Positions 47,919 to 58,541 of a stretch of DNA of 64,000 bases are shown in pieces. The stretch covers positions 48,748 to 112,747 of the forward strand of contig JBBHKE010003328.1 of the NCBI GenBank assembly GCA_037447655.1, given 5' to 3'. This DNA is from Zygnema cylindricum. Taxonomy: Eukaryota > Streptophyta > Zygnematophyceae > Zygnematales > Zygnemataceae. The translations under genes and the position numbers were made by a program. Every line of letters starts with the position of its first letter. Position 1 is the first letter of the stretch. The notes under the pieces were generated by a model, which had not been told where the DNA came from, ran no database searches, and saw nothing but the letters and a program-made list of their open reading frames with translations.

Positions 47919-48881
47919 TTACACCCAAATTCTATCTTGAGGGCAATCTGCTAGTTCCCAAGTATTTGCTTCCATGATAGAAGCCATCTCATCATTTATG
48001 GCTCTAATCCATCTTTCTTTCTGTGGACTAATCACTGCCTCCGAGTAAGACTGAGGCTCATCTGGGTGAGATAGCTTAGTTACCTTATGAGCGACCTGTT
48101 TTTCTTGTATCTTTTTGTTGCTCCTCCTTCCTCCCTCAAACTCTGAAGCTGGTATGGATGGAAGTCTTTGGTTTCTTCTCACTGTCTCATCGGCTCCCTT
48201 GTCCATGGAAGCCGGTTCAGGTCCTGCTTATTCTATGTACTCGAAGTCGATAGGAGTATATGAGGTTTCCGGTGAGTTTCCTTTATCTTGGATCTCCCCT
48301 GAATGTGCAATCACGGTTTCACTCATGTCCCTTTCGGGAACGACCAAGTTCTCCTCACTTTCGGACTCAAATCTGATTCTTATCTTCTTTGTATATTTGA
48401 AGGGGTCAAATGACTTCCCTTCATCCATGACAACTAAATGTTTGACCAGAATGATATCTTTCTTTGCTAAGTCATAGACTCTGTATCCCTTAACACCCTC
48501 ATCATATCCCACAAAGTATCCAGGTTTTCCTTTAGCATCTAGTTTCCAGTTTTTCCTACCCGTGTCAAAACTGGAAACTTGGCTACCGAATACTTTAAGG
48601 TTTGAGATATCTGGTTTCCTTCCAACCCATCTATCATAAGGTGTCACTCCCTTTACAGCTGAGGTAAGGACTCTATTCTTAATGTAGTTGGCACAGTTCA
48701 TTGCTTCTGCCCAAAATCTCTTTCCAATTTTCTTGTCTGCCAACATACTGCATGCACTATCTCCTTGTGTTCCATTCAACCTCTCAGCTACCCCATTTTG
48801 TTCCGGGTTATATGGTACAGTTTTCTGGTGCTGCACTCCCTCATCTCTCAGATATTCCTCAAACTGTTTAGAGGTATATTC
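47919..48881 (-). pseudogene. Integrase C-terminal half and linker of E1
   Basis: 48836-48228 reads KTVPYNPEQNGVAERLNGTQ (third catalytic block, Glu present), then KRFWAEAMNCANYIKNRVLT and [40 protein letters not shown], and an acidic linker. A TAA stop follows IEYIE-like residues. 48206-47919 covers PSIPASEFEGGRRSNKKIQE and KERWIRAINDEMASIMEANT, the start of the RT region. The junction with the solo LTR lies at 48882, where about 65 codons of integrase core are missing. Confidence 0.85.
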
Positions 48882-50101
48882 TGTTGTTTTTAGAAAGCTT
48901 TAGTCCTCTTTATGCCTCAGCTGTGAGAGAGAGCTGTTCAGGACATAAGCTATTTTTGGTTGAGTTTGGTTCAGTATCTACTGAAATTAGTGTGACAATG
49001 AAGTTGGGAGTTCACGGTTCATTCACACTTGGGACACGTGTCGTCACTTGGGAGAATGCGTGAGTATGTCCTCCGTGGACGTACGGAAATTCGGCAGGAC
49101 CACTAGACTTCGTGAAGTCAATTCTACGGTGCCAAATCCTCTAATCGAACCGCTGACAGCCGCCGCCAACAAATAGTGACGAGGCGTGACTAGATCATTA
49201 TCACTTTACATTGTCTGAACTTCGGTGTAAATATTTGTGATAGAATATAAGATGTACGGCTGGAATGCCGCCCAAATGACCCAATAAACAATAAGATATG
49301 ATGTCTGGAAGTTTCTCAAAAACTGCCATTAGAAAATCATATTCCCAAAACTGGATACTACAAAATTGGCTAATTCCTAAGTTATATACTCACAGTGTGT
49401 ATCTACTGATTTACACTAATTCGGGTAACCGTTACTACGGTTATTTTCTTGAGTAACGACAAAGCATTCTACCGTTACGTTACTTTACCTCAAAAACCCT
49501 AATTAATATTTTCTAAAAACATGATTAATGGAACACTATTTTTTATCACACTAAACTACAAACTAATGTTATTTAGATATTTACAGACACTGAACCGTAC
49601 ACAAAACGTGTTAACCGTACACAAAACCTTCCAAATGCTTAGTCAGCGGTAACCGCTAAAGTCCAGCCAAATGTGGTCGTGTAATACGAAGCACCTAAGT
49701 TTTTCGTCACTTGTGGTCCCACGCGAATCACGTTTGTGGTCTCTCGTGAATCACGCTTGTGGTCCCAGGTGAATCGCGTCCGTTGGAACAAATTCGATCG
49801 ACGATGGTACCGTCGAGCTGTACCATATGTTTCCCAAATACTCGAGACAGATCCCGTTCATCCGATCATGTGAATCGCATCGTCAACTTTATGACACGTA
49901 TGGCTGACTGTCTACGCTACTCCGAAAAACCTATATACGTTCTTTCGCTGACACGTGTCCTTGCAAAAGTACGATACACTCTACTGTACCTTTTGCTACA
50001 GCAGCACTAATTAATGTAAGAATTACAGTAGACTACTAGGAAAAATATCCTAAGTTATTTTTACCCCTATTGACTGAAATAAAGATTTATAAAATACAAC
50101 A
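48882..50101 (-). repeat. LTR-like insertion of another family inside E1
   Basis: 1220 bp starting TGTTGTATTTTATAAATC and ending TAAAAACAACA in the minus direction (TG…CA). It interrupts the E1 integrase. No 5-bp duplication is found (TGGTC versus GAATA), and the host sequence between the two sides lacks about 190 bp, so a deletion accompanied or followed the insertion. No coding sequence recognised. Confidence 0.6.
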
Positions 50102-51055
50102 GACCAGTCATCGGTTATTGTCATCATAAACCCCTTTCCTCCAACCGAAGGTACTTTTGCAAGTCCCCAAATATGTGTGGACCAAATTTTACACTTTCTC
50201 ACCTCTATACATGGCAGTTTTGGGAAAGGGAAGTTTGTGAGCCTTACCTTGAGCACAACCACTACAATCATCCATCATTTCATTATCCCCAAATTGAATG
50301 CCTTCTACTACCCCAAGATTTTTCATTTCCCTCAACCTATCAAAATGCACATGCCCCAACTGCTTATGCTAAATCATCAACTTAGAAATACCAAAATATT
50401 AAGCCTTCTTCTTTTCATTACTCAGGTTAAACCAAAGGTTAAGCCTAAACATTCCTTGGCTACCCTTATCTACCGTGAAGTAAACTTCATCCCAATACTT
50501 AGCTGTAAAGACTCCTTTTCTAATAAAGGTATCAAACTCCTTGTCATCTAGCACACACGTAGAGACAAGATTTTTACTCAGGTGAGGAATGTAGAGTACA
50601 TCTGAGAATATAAGTATAGAAGCATTACCCTCCACTAAGACTTTCAGATCTACTGATCCCACTAGATCTGTAGTAACCACTCTCCCATCCCCATATTCTA
50701 TCACTCTCCCATCCCCATATTCCATCTCTACAGTAGGGATCTTTCTTAGCTTAGTGAAGAGTTCTTTATCACGACACATATGCATGGATGCACCTGAGTC
50801 GATAATCCATCCTTCCTGTGGAGCTTCCCGAATTGCTCCAAGGGCACACTTTTGTCTCCGAAGGATCTCCTTCTCCTCCAGACTCTCGTCCAGAAGAAGC
50901 TCCCCATCCTCCTCAGCGGACTCATCCTCCGTTTCTCCTGTCACTTTTGTAACCACAAGTGCCTTTTTCTTCCCTTCGCAAGAACCCCCTCCACGGTTCT
51001 CTTGGAGCCTCAGCTCTCACAGCTTGACACAATCTCTCATAAGGGGTATCCTTCC
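50102..51055 (-). pseudogene. Gag end, protease and integrase start of E1
   Basis: 50956-50399 reads VTKVTGETEDESAEEDGELL (acidic gag tail), RRQKCALGAIREAPQEGWII, then DSGASMHMCRDKELF (protease active site DSGA), VEMEYGDGRVIEYGDGRVVT (a small in-frame duplication IEYGDGRV) and FSDVLYIPHLSKNLVSTCVL. After TAA and shifts, HKQLGHVHFDRLREMKN…CSGCAQGKAHKLPFPKL gives the integrase zinc-binding part. It begins abruptly at about 51055, at a junction with copy E2. Confidence 0.85.
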
Positions 51056-53212
51056 AACTCATCTCTCATAAGGGGTCATTCCTTTAACGGCAGTGGTGAG
51101 GACTTTATTCTTAATGTAAGTAACACAGTTCATGGCCTCTGCCCAGAATCTTCTTCCTATTTTCTTATCTGCCAGCATGCTGCACACAGTATCTCCCAAA
51201 GTCTGGTTTAACCTCTCAGCTACCACATTCTGTTCTCGATTATTCGGTACAGTTTTCTAATGCTGAACTCCCTCATCTCTCAAATAATCCTCAAACAGAT
51301 TAGAGGTGCACTCTCCCACATTATCACTCCTTACTCTCTTAATGGGGCTTCCGTGCAACTTCTCACTCCAGGCTTTGTATTTTTTAAAGTATTTTGTTGT
51401 TTCGGACTTTGTTTTCAAGAAGAAGACTTTGGAATATCTGGACCAATCATTGGTAATTGTCAACGTATACCTCTTTCCCCCAACTGAAGGCACTTTTGCT
51501 GGTCCCCAGATATCTGTGTGGACCAGATCTAGTACTTTCTCACCTCTATATGTGGCAGTTTTGGGAAATGGAAGTCTGTGAGCCTTACCTTGGGCACAGC
51601 CACTACAATCATCCATCATTTCTTTACCCCCAAACTGAATGCCTTCTACTACACCTAGCTTCTTCATTTCCCTCAGCCTGTCAAAATGCACATTATGCCA
51701 GATCATCAAGCTCGGGACACCACCATAGTAAGCACTCTTCTTTTAATTACTCAGGTTAAACCTAAACATTCCTTAGCTACCCTTATCTGGTGTGAAATAG
51801 ACTTCATCTCCATACTTAGCTGTAAAGACTCCCTTTCTAGTGAAGGTATCAAAATCCTTGTCATCTAATACACACGTAGACTCAAGATTCTTACTCAACT
51901 GAGGAATGTAGAGCACATCTGAGAAGGTGAGAATAGAAGTCTTACCCTCCACTAAGACTTTCAAATCTATCGAGCCCACTAGATCTTTGGTAACTACTCT
52001 CCCATCCCCATACTCTATTTCCACAGTAGGGATCTTTCTTAGCTTAGTGAAGAGGTGCTTGTCACGACACATATGCATGGATGCACCTGAGTCAATGATC
52101 CATCCCTCCGTTGGAGCTTCCCGAATGGCTCCAAGGGCACACTTCTGTTTGCGAGGGATCTCTTTCTCCACTAGATTCTCGTCAAGAAAAAGCTCCCTAT
52201 CCTCCTCCTCGGAGGACTCGTCCTCCTGGGTCTCTCCTTTCACTCGTGTGACCACAAGTGCTTTCTTTCTCCCTCCGGAAGAACCCCCTCCATAATTTTC
52301 TTGAAGCTTCAGCTCCGATAGCTTGATGCAATCAGCTATGAAGTGCCCAGGCTTTTTGCAGAAATGGCAAAGGTCCTTTGGAGTCCTCGGTTCTCCAGAT
52401 TGGTTCTTTTCCCCTATGAAGCCATTGTACGGCTTCTTCGGATCCTTCCTCCACCGGTCCGTTCCGGCAGCTAGAGCTTGAACGCTCTTTCCTCCTCTCC
52501 GGATCTCAATGGTGTTCTCCTGCACAAGTATCATTCGGACCACGATGTTTCACTTCCAAGCACTATCATCCATTTCTTGCACTCGGTACACTATATTCTC
52601 ATACTCCTCCGGCAACTTCATGATGAGAGTGTTAACTTTCATCTTCATAGTGCTTGTCCATCCGGCACTTTCCATCTCCATGTACAGACAAGAGAGATCG
52701 CTGCAATAGTCCAACATCTTTCCTCCTTTGAAAGTGTAACTCGTCAGCCTTTGCTCAACCAGCTGGAGCTCTTGAATGGTGCCAGCTCTATAGATCTCCA
52801 CTAAGGTCATCCACAACTCCTTGGCCTTGAAGATGTGAAGGTGAGAGGTCGCCAAAGCTTGAGTGAGGTGCCTTTGAATGAAGTGTCTGGCATTCATATT
52901 GGTAAACTCCCACATCTGAATGTCGTTTTCCTCGTTCTTCACGGCCACCGCTCCGGGTGCCGTGGCAATAGGAGTGAGAGGTGTCTCCTTTCCTTTCCCT
53001 TTTTCAGACACATTGTTGTCCCTGTCATCTATCCTCCTGTAGAAAACCTCACTCCTCCAAACCCTGGTGGAGTTTCTTGAGACGAACGTTTCACTTGTCC
53101 ATTAACAATACCCCAGTATCGTTTCTCACACAATGCCCCTGTCATCATAGCTTCCGAGTAAATGAACCCAGATCCGTTGAATACGGGCACCCTAGAGGGT
53201 GGGCCCATAACC
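51056..53212 (-). pseudogene. Copia E2 internal region: gag, protease, integrase (truncated)
   Basis: After the primer site (53212-53198), with apparent start ATG at 53208-53206: [25 protein letters not shown]-like gag core (ARHFIQRHLTQALATSHLHI), zinc knuckle CHFCKKPGHFIADC, protease WIIDSGASMHMCRDK, integrase HNVHFDRLREMKK…CSGCAQGK, DLVHTDIWGPAKVPSVGGKR, RSDNVGECTSNLF and AERLNQTLGD. It stops at about 51056 after KGMTPYERW; RT, RNase H and 3' LTR are absent. Two in-frame stops stand where sister copies have Gln (GS*GMFR and QH*KTVP). One frameshift lies near 52545. Confidence 0.88.
53198..53212 (-). promoter_or_regulatory. Half-tRNA-type primer-binding site, E2
   Basis: GGTTATGGGCCCACC in element sense, adjacent to the LTR end GAGTTGCA. 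It holds the gag ATG. Complementary to the initiator tRNA-Met anticodon arm. Confidence 0.75.
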
Positions 53213-54211
53213 TGCAACTCTGTGTCCCCCATTTGGACCAAAATTGAGGAAGCCTCCACGTAGTTTTTAACTAACCTACTTTCAACTAGAGCAACTGCCA
53301 CCCAAGCAGACAAATAGATAATCTAACTGCACCCCTGTGCAGTCTTGACTCCCTTGAGTCTAGAGCAAGAAGAATCACTAAAAACGCCCAACCAGACGAT
53401 TAATTATAGAGTGGCAAAAATGCCAATATTTATACAAGCTTGTTGGGAGAGAGGCGGCTACCTACTCAATCCACTAAGTCCTAAACCCTCTCACAACATC
53501 TATCTACTGATGTACGGAACCAATCAAAAGACTGTACAGTACAGAAAGGTACAATTGCCGATGTACTTTCTGTACGGCCTGTGTACTACAAAGCCATAGA
53601 GTGGACGCCTCTCTTCTCCGGACTTGTCCTCATGCTTCCCGGGTTTCCCGCTTTCCAATGGCATTTTGCCACGTGTCGCCAAGTCATGTTACATCAGAAA
53701 ACCGCCAAAGCGGCTATAACGGGATCTCGGCGATGATGTGAGCCGTCGGATCCAAACTAGCTTTAAATCCATGTCGTTCAAAATCAAATGTCCAACACAT
53801 TTGTTTCGTGCGTACTTAATTCCCCTACTAGTTTCTATGTATCCTATTTGTAATTCCGTTAATTGGATTAGTCGTCTATCTAATGATTTAAATAGCTGTC
53901 AAACCCCATGTATCCTAAAGGACTTCTACGACAGACTAGTAAGGTTTGACGGCTACGCCTCGCCCTACCGATCGGAGGTTCGAGTCTTGCCGGACTCAAC
54001 CTTTTTGGTTGAGAGTGACTTGGGTCACTCATAAGCCCAGCCTATGGAGCTAAGGCAGCAATGGCTCCACCGCCCTCTCCCTCCTTCAGTGACTTCAACA
54101 AGTATGGGGGCTAAAGAGAGAAGATGGAGGCAGGCTGCCTCTGCTTTTCTTTTCCTTTTCATTTTAATTAAGACCTAGAAAATACCTCCCCTAAATCAAG
54201 TGATTTCAACA
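53213..54211 (-). repeat. 5' LTR of Copia E2, nested in E1 gag
   Basis: 999 bp, starting TGTTGAAATCACTTG and ending GAGTTGCA. It interrupts E1 gag after LHLAEQK. The tRNA-like block lies on the plus strand at about 53919-53998 (GGTTCGAGTCT), then TTTTT and a GAGTGAC…GTCACTC hairpin. Very similar to the E1 LTR, so the same subfamily inserted into itself. Confidence 0.9.
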
Positions 54212-54696
54212 TCTTTTGCTCAGCCAAGTGGAGCTTCTGAATAGTTCCAGCTCTATAAATCTCCACCAAACTCACCCACAACTCCTCGGCCTTGTAAATG
54301 TGAAGATGAGGGGTGGCCAAAGCTTGAGTGAGGTACCTCAAATCGAAGTTCTTGGCAGCCATGTTTATATCCTCCCACATTTGAGTATCGTTCTCTGCGG
54401 TGTTCACGGTCGCCGCTCCTGTTATTGTGGCAATATGAGTGAGGGGTGTCTCTTTCCCTTTCCCTTTTTCGGACACACTACGGTCCCCATCATCTGCCTC
54501 CTCCGCTGAGGCAGACGTTGTTGTAGGAAACCTTACTCCTCCAAATCCTGGTGGAATTCCCGAAGGTGGACGTTTCACTTGTCCACTGACGATACCCCAG
54601 TATCATTTTTCGCACAAAGATCCCATCATCATGGCTTCCCAATAGATGAACCCATATCCATTGGAGGTAGGCACCCTATAGGGTGGGCCTATAACC
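54212..54696 (-). pseudogene. Gag N-terminal part of E1
   Basis: Reads GPPYRVPTSNGYGFIYWEAM, then a stop in CEK*YWGIVSG, then KRPPSGIPPGFGGVRFPTTT, and the gag core NMAAKNFDLRYLTQALATPH LHIYKAEELWVSL. It is cut by the E2 LTR after AGTIQKLHLAEQK. The start ATG in the primer site has changed to ATA (GGTTATAGGCCC), so the normal start is lost. The continuation of this gag (zinc knuckle region) is missing downstream of E2. Confidence 0.8.
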
Positions 54697-55703
54697 TACA
54701 ATTTTGTGTCCTCCATTGGACCACAGAATACAAGAAGCCTCTCGATAGTATTTAAATAACCCACTTTTAATGGCAACCACTGCTACCCAAGCAGACAAGA
54801 AAACAATTTGACTTTAACCTTGTGCAGCTTGGACTCCCTTGAGTCTGTAGGAAAAAGAATCTCTGAAAACGCCCAACCATGCGATAAGTTATGAGTCGGC
54901 AAAGATGCCAAGTTATATATAAACTCTCAAAGGGAGAGAGGTACCTATCTACCAAATTCTCTAAGTTCTAAATCCTCTCTCACAACTCCTATCTATTGAA
55001 TTATGAACCAATTAGATCACTGTAGAGTACGAGAAAGTACTATAACCGATGTACTTTTTGTACGACCTATGTACGGCAACGCCATTAAGTGGACGCGTGT
55101 CCACTTTTAACTTGTCCGTGTGTTCGCCGGAATTCCTGCGACCAAATGTCATCCCTCCGCGTGGCGCCACGTCATGCCACGTCCGCAAACGCCAAAGTGA
55201 CCATTTCGCGATTTCGGCAGTGATATACGCGTCGGATTAATTCCTACATTAAATGTTCGCCGTTAAAAACAAATGTCTGATTAATTTGTTTTCGTGCGAG
55301 ATAATGTTCAAACTATATAATATTGGTTCCATGTTCTCTTTTTCGTCATCCCGCTAATTGAAATCATGGCTTAAACAGTAGTTAAATAAATATCAAACCT
55401 AATGTATCCTAACGGACTTCTACGACAGACTGGTTAGAGCTACCGGCTACGTTGCGCTCTGCCGGTCAAAGGTTCGAGTCTTGCCGGACTCAACCTTTTG
55501 TTAAGAGTGACATAAGTCACTCTTTAGCCCCTCCTACTTAAGCTAGGACAGCCATGGCTCAACCACCCTCTCTTATCTCTCAGTGACTACAACAAGTATG
55601 GTGGGTAGAGAGTGGAGGTGGAGGCAGGCTGTCCGCCTTTTCCCTTTTCTATTTGTACTAAATTTAGACCTAGAAAATACCATAAAAACTAATAATTTCA
55701 ACA
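54697..55703 (-). repeat. 5' LTR of Copia E1
   Basis: 1007 bp, close to the 3' LTR at 45916-46917. The tRNA-like block lies on the plus strand at about 55411-55493, followed by CCTTTTG and the AGAGTGAC/GTCACTCT hairpin. Confidence 0.92.
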
Positions 55704-56330
55704 TGGAGTAGTTGTATACGCTAACGTAGTCATATTGTTTCCATTTGTAATTTTCAAATTCACGATTTTGCTTGTCTTCTGTTAAGTTTAAAGTACGTAA
55801 GGGTTTTCACCTCTAACGTTTAATCGTCGTCAACAATGTTGCATTCTAATCATGCTTCGTACATAAATAGTTTAACAATTGTTTTTTTCAGAAATAAAAG
55901 CTTCTCCTCATTGTTGAGAGTTATCAAATTATCAACATTTATAGGCTAAAGCGATATGCATGGAAAAGGTTGCGAAATGCATTATGCTATAATTAAAGAT
56001 TTGTTGATCCTGCATTATTCTCATATGTAATACTAGGTTTTTCCTAGTGTTTGTATCAACAGGCTTTTGCCTATAATCTATATGTAACTTTTTTTGGCTT
56101 GCTGATGATTGATACAATGGCACGATATATCGACACCGATGTGATCGCCGATAAGAAACCGATAATATCAGTTTTTAATCGCCATAACACCGATACTAAT
56201 ATCTATCGACAATAGTTGTACAATTCGTACCCAACAATTATACGGTTGATTCCGTCGTACTAAACCACCGTTATTGCGTTACACACAGTACGTAACAGAT
56301 TATTTTACGTGGCATGCCACGCTATACAAT
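55704..56330. other. Intergenic between E1 and E4
   Basis: Starts with the E1 target duplication TGGAG. 56110-56235 is rich in CGATA/ATCGCC words and matches the subterminal sequence of the hAT element at 34178 (for example ATCGCCGATAA). GTGGCATGCCACGCTATA at 56310 is shared with 36868. No gene. Confidence 0.6.
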
Positions 56331-56483
56331 TGAAAAAGGTAATTTATATCTTGTCTCTATTTTAGTTTAGTCTTTAGCGAGAGAGAGAGAGGGAGAGAGA
56401 GAGAATAAAAGACACGATATAGCTGCCGCGCTACTCAGAGAGGTGGTAGACTGAAGTACAGGGCATTTTTACCAAAATGCCGC

Positions 56484-56555
56484 CCTTGACCGGATTTGAT
56501 ACTGGGTCCTACGGACTACATGAAGTGGGACGCCTTAACCATTAAGCCGTCAACG
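56484..56555 (-). promoter_or_regulatory. tRNA-like block in E4 LTR (antisense)
   Basis: The minus strand reads AATGGTTAAGGCGTCCC (D-arm-like) and AGTATCAAATCC (B-box-like), followed by GCATTTTGG. Confidence 0.6.
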
Positions 56556-57233
56556 CAACAAAGGACTCATTAGATTTGATACGTATTAAAATTGTGACAC
56601 GACGGCAAATTCAAACCAAACTCACTACGAGACGCATGTGAAACAATTCATGCACGAACGCAAATCTGGACCGTGTAAATTTAATTCATCAAACGACCGT
56701 CGTTGCAGCTGCCACCCGGAATGAGCTTTTGATGGCCTTTGGAGATAGCGTCACGCAATGCCACGTGGCGTCACACTATTGGATACTGGAGATGATGGGA
56801 GGAGGAACCATGGCTCTCGATTTGACAAGCGTCACCTTGAAGGCCATGTCGAACAATGGTCGTACAATATGTACATCAGTCACTATACCTTTTTGTACTA
56901 TATAGTGTTCCTATTGGAATAGGGTTTAGTAATAAGTAGCTGAGAGTAGGCAGACTAAGAATTATAAATATTTGAGGCGCCTCTCTCTAGGTGACCTTAT
57001 GTATAAATAGGTTGTCTTTGGCTAGCCATAACAAATTGCTCAAGGGAGAAAATTCAGTAATTCTTTTTGCGTTGAACTCAATGGAGTCTTGTCTTCACAG
57101 AAGTAAGGCTGGTCAAAGTCATTGCCTGCAAGGATGGTAGCTACTATTGGGGAAACCAAAGTGGGTTGATGCTATCCTTGTTGCTACTTTTGAACTGTGC
57201 ATTCTGTGAGGCAATGTAGCCCACAAAATTTTA

Positions 57234-57250
57234 GGTTATGGGCCCACCAC
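57234..57250 (+). promoter_or_regulatory. Half-tRNA-type primer-binding site, E4
   Basis: GGTTATGGGCCCACCAC matches 17 bases complementary to the initiator tRNA-Met anticodon arm (GUGGUGGGCCCAUAACC), the longest match of the five copies. Contains ATG at 57238. Confidence 0.78.
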
Positions 57251-57481
57251 CTACGCTGGCTATAAAAGATAGTTCAAGCGTTATCTATAAGGGAAAGGAG
57301 GAGGACAACCCAATGAACAAGAAATGGGAGCTCCAAAGACATGGCTGATTGCACCAGATTGGAAGAATTATGTATCAAATACGGGCAGGTGAACAGCTAC
57401 AAAGAGGAGATGGCGGAGCTTCTCCACAATAAGAAAGGAGATAATGAAGTGGAAATACCAAGAAAGCAAAAATGTGCATTT

Positions 57482-58526
57482 TGTAGAAACTAATGGTTTT
57501 TATTAGTATTTTCTAGGTCTGAAAAGAAATATAGAAGCCGAGCCAGTCTATCTCTAACTTCTCTCTCCAACTCTCAAACTTGTCGCAGTCACTGAGAAAT
57601 TCGAGAGGAAGCTAGAGCCATGGCTACCTTGGCTATCCTGAGGTTTACGGGAATTTTATATTAGGGTTTATTTATTTAAAAGGTATATGTCGGCGGCAGG
57701 ATTTGATCCTTGTACCTACCGGCCGGCAGACAGGAAATAGCCGGTAGCCTTAGCCGTTAAGTCTAGCAGTAGTGTTACGTAGCATATAGTTTGATATTTA
57801 TTTAAATACGTATACATACGATAAATCATTTAACTGTTATGGATTACGGGATACATAGATCCAGTAGTATATAATGTACGAATTACGGTACGGACAAAAA
57901 TCAATACCGCGCATTTGTTTCGTAAGTGAAACAAATACCGCGCATGTATTTATGACGGCTACGATTAAATCCGAATTTTATCAGACGGCCGGAATTAGCG
58001 CCGAGATCGCAGAGGAAGATTTCGGCGGTTTGTGGCCATCGCCACATCGGATGACGCGTGGCGAAATTCCGTTGGATCGTGGAATCTCCGGAGATTATGG
58101 CACCGAATCCGGATTTGACATGTGTCGACATTTAGGCCATGTCGTACAATGTCCGTACCTAAAGTACACCGGCAGCTGTACTTTTGCGTACGGAACTCAA
58201 TTCTGATTGGTTTCGTACATCAGTAGATAGAGTCTGTGAGAGAGATAGGACTTAGAAAAATTAGAAGATAGGACCCCCTCTCCCAGAGAGCTTCTGTACA
58301 AAATGTCAACTTTGACCCTCCATAACTTACTGCTCAGGGGAGCAAATTCAGAGATTCTTTTTGCTACCGACTCAGGGGAGTCTTGCCTTCACAGGGGTGC
58401 AGGTGGTTATGGTTTTTGTCTGCCAGGGTGGCAGTTTTTTTGCTGAAACACAAAGGGGTCAGGATTATCCTAAAGGCTTCTTGGAAGCTGTCTACTCTGA
58501 GGACTTATGGAGGTCTCAGAGTTTCA
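57482..58526 (+). repeat. 5' LTR of Copia E5
   Basis: 1045 bp, TGTAGAAACTAATGG … GTCTCAGAGTTTCA. The antisense tRNA-like block lies at 57690-57766 (minus: AACGGCTAAGGCTACCGG … GGATCAAATCC, then CTTTTAA). Two ACCGCGCAT/ATTTGTTTC units at 57904-57950. Confidence 0.93.
57690..57766 (-). promoter_or_regulatory. tRNA-like block in E5 5' LTR (antisense)
   Basis: A-box/D-arm-like AACGGCTAAGGCTACCGG and consensus B box GGATCAAATCC; TTTT follows about 15 bp later. The 3' LTR copy is at 63086-63163 but lacks TTTT. Confidence 0.65.
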
Positions 58527-58541
58527 GGTTATGGGCCCACC
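58527..58541 (+). promoter_or_regulatory. Half-tRNA-type primer-binding site, E5
   Basis: GGTTATGGGCCCACC directly after LTR end TTTCA. Fifteen bases complementary to plant initiator tRNA-Met around its CAU anticodon. The ATG at 58531-58533 opens the gag-pol frame. Confidence 0.8.

Larger units (their letters stand above)
45916..55703 (-). mobile_element. Copia element E1 with nested insertions, TSD TGGAG
   Basis: Outer element: 5' LTR 55703-54697 and 3' LTR 46917-45916, with the perfect 5-bp duplication TGGAG at 45911-45915 and 55704-55708. Internal order, right to left: degenerate primer site, gag N-terminus (to 54212), then inserted copy E2 (54211 to about 51055), then E1 gag C-terminus, protease and integrase start (about 51050-50102), then a foreign solo LTR (50101-48882), then integrase end, RT and a polypurine tract. 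RNase H is deleted. The size of 9.8 kb is due to nesting; without the inserts it would be about 5.5 kb. Confidence 0.9.
56331..57481 (+). mobile_element. Copia E4: 5' LTR and shrunken gag, interrupted by E5
   Basis: LTR 56331-57233 (starts TGAAAAAGGT; about 900 bp; related to the E3 LTR), primer site GGTTATGGGCCCACCACC at 57234, then a gag reduced by internal deletion: MGPPPTLAIKDSSS near the start and, in another frame, ADCTRLEELCIKYGQVNSYK and VEIPRKQKCAF, which normally follow the zinc knuckle. E5 is inserted after KCAF. The rest of E4 resumes at 63914 with protease sequence and runs off the right edge. Confidence 0.85.

Noticed and set aside
52478-53247. Plus-strand open frames opposite Copia E2 (and similarly opposite E1, E3 and E5)
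   Set aside because: Shadows of the gag-pol frames on the other strand, with no domains of their own.
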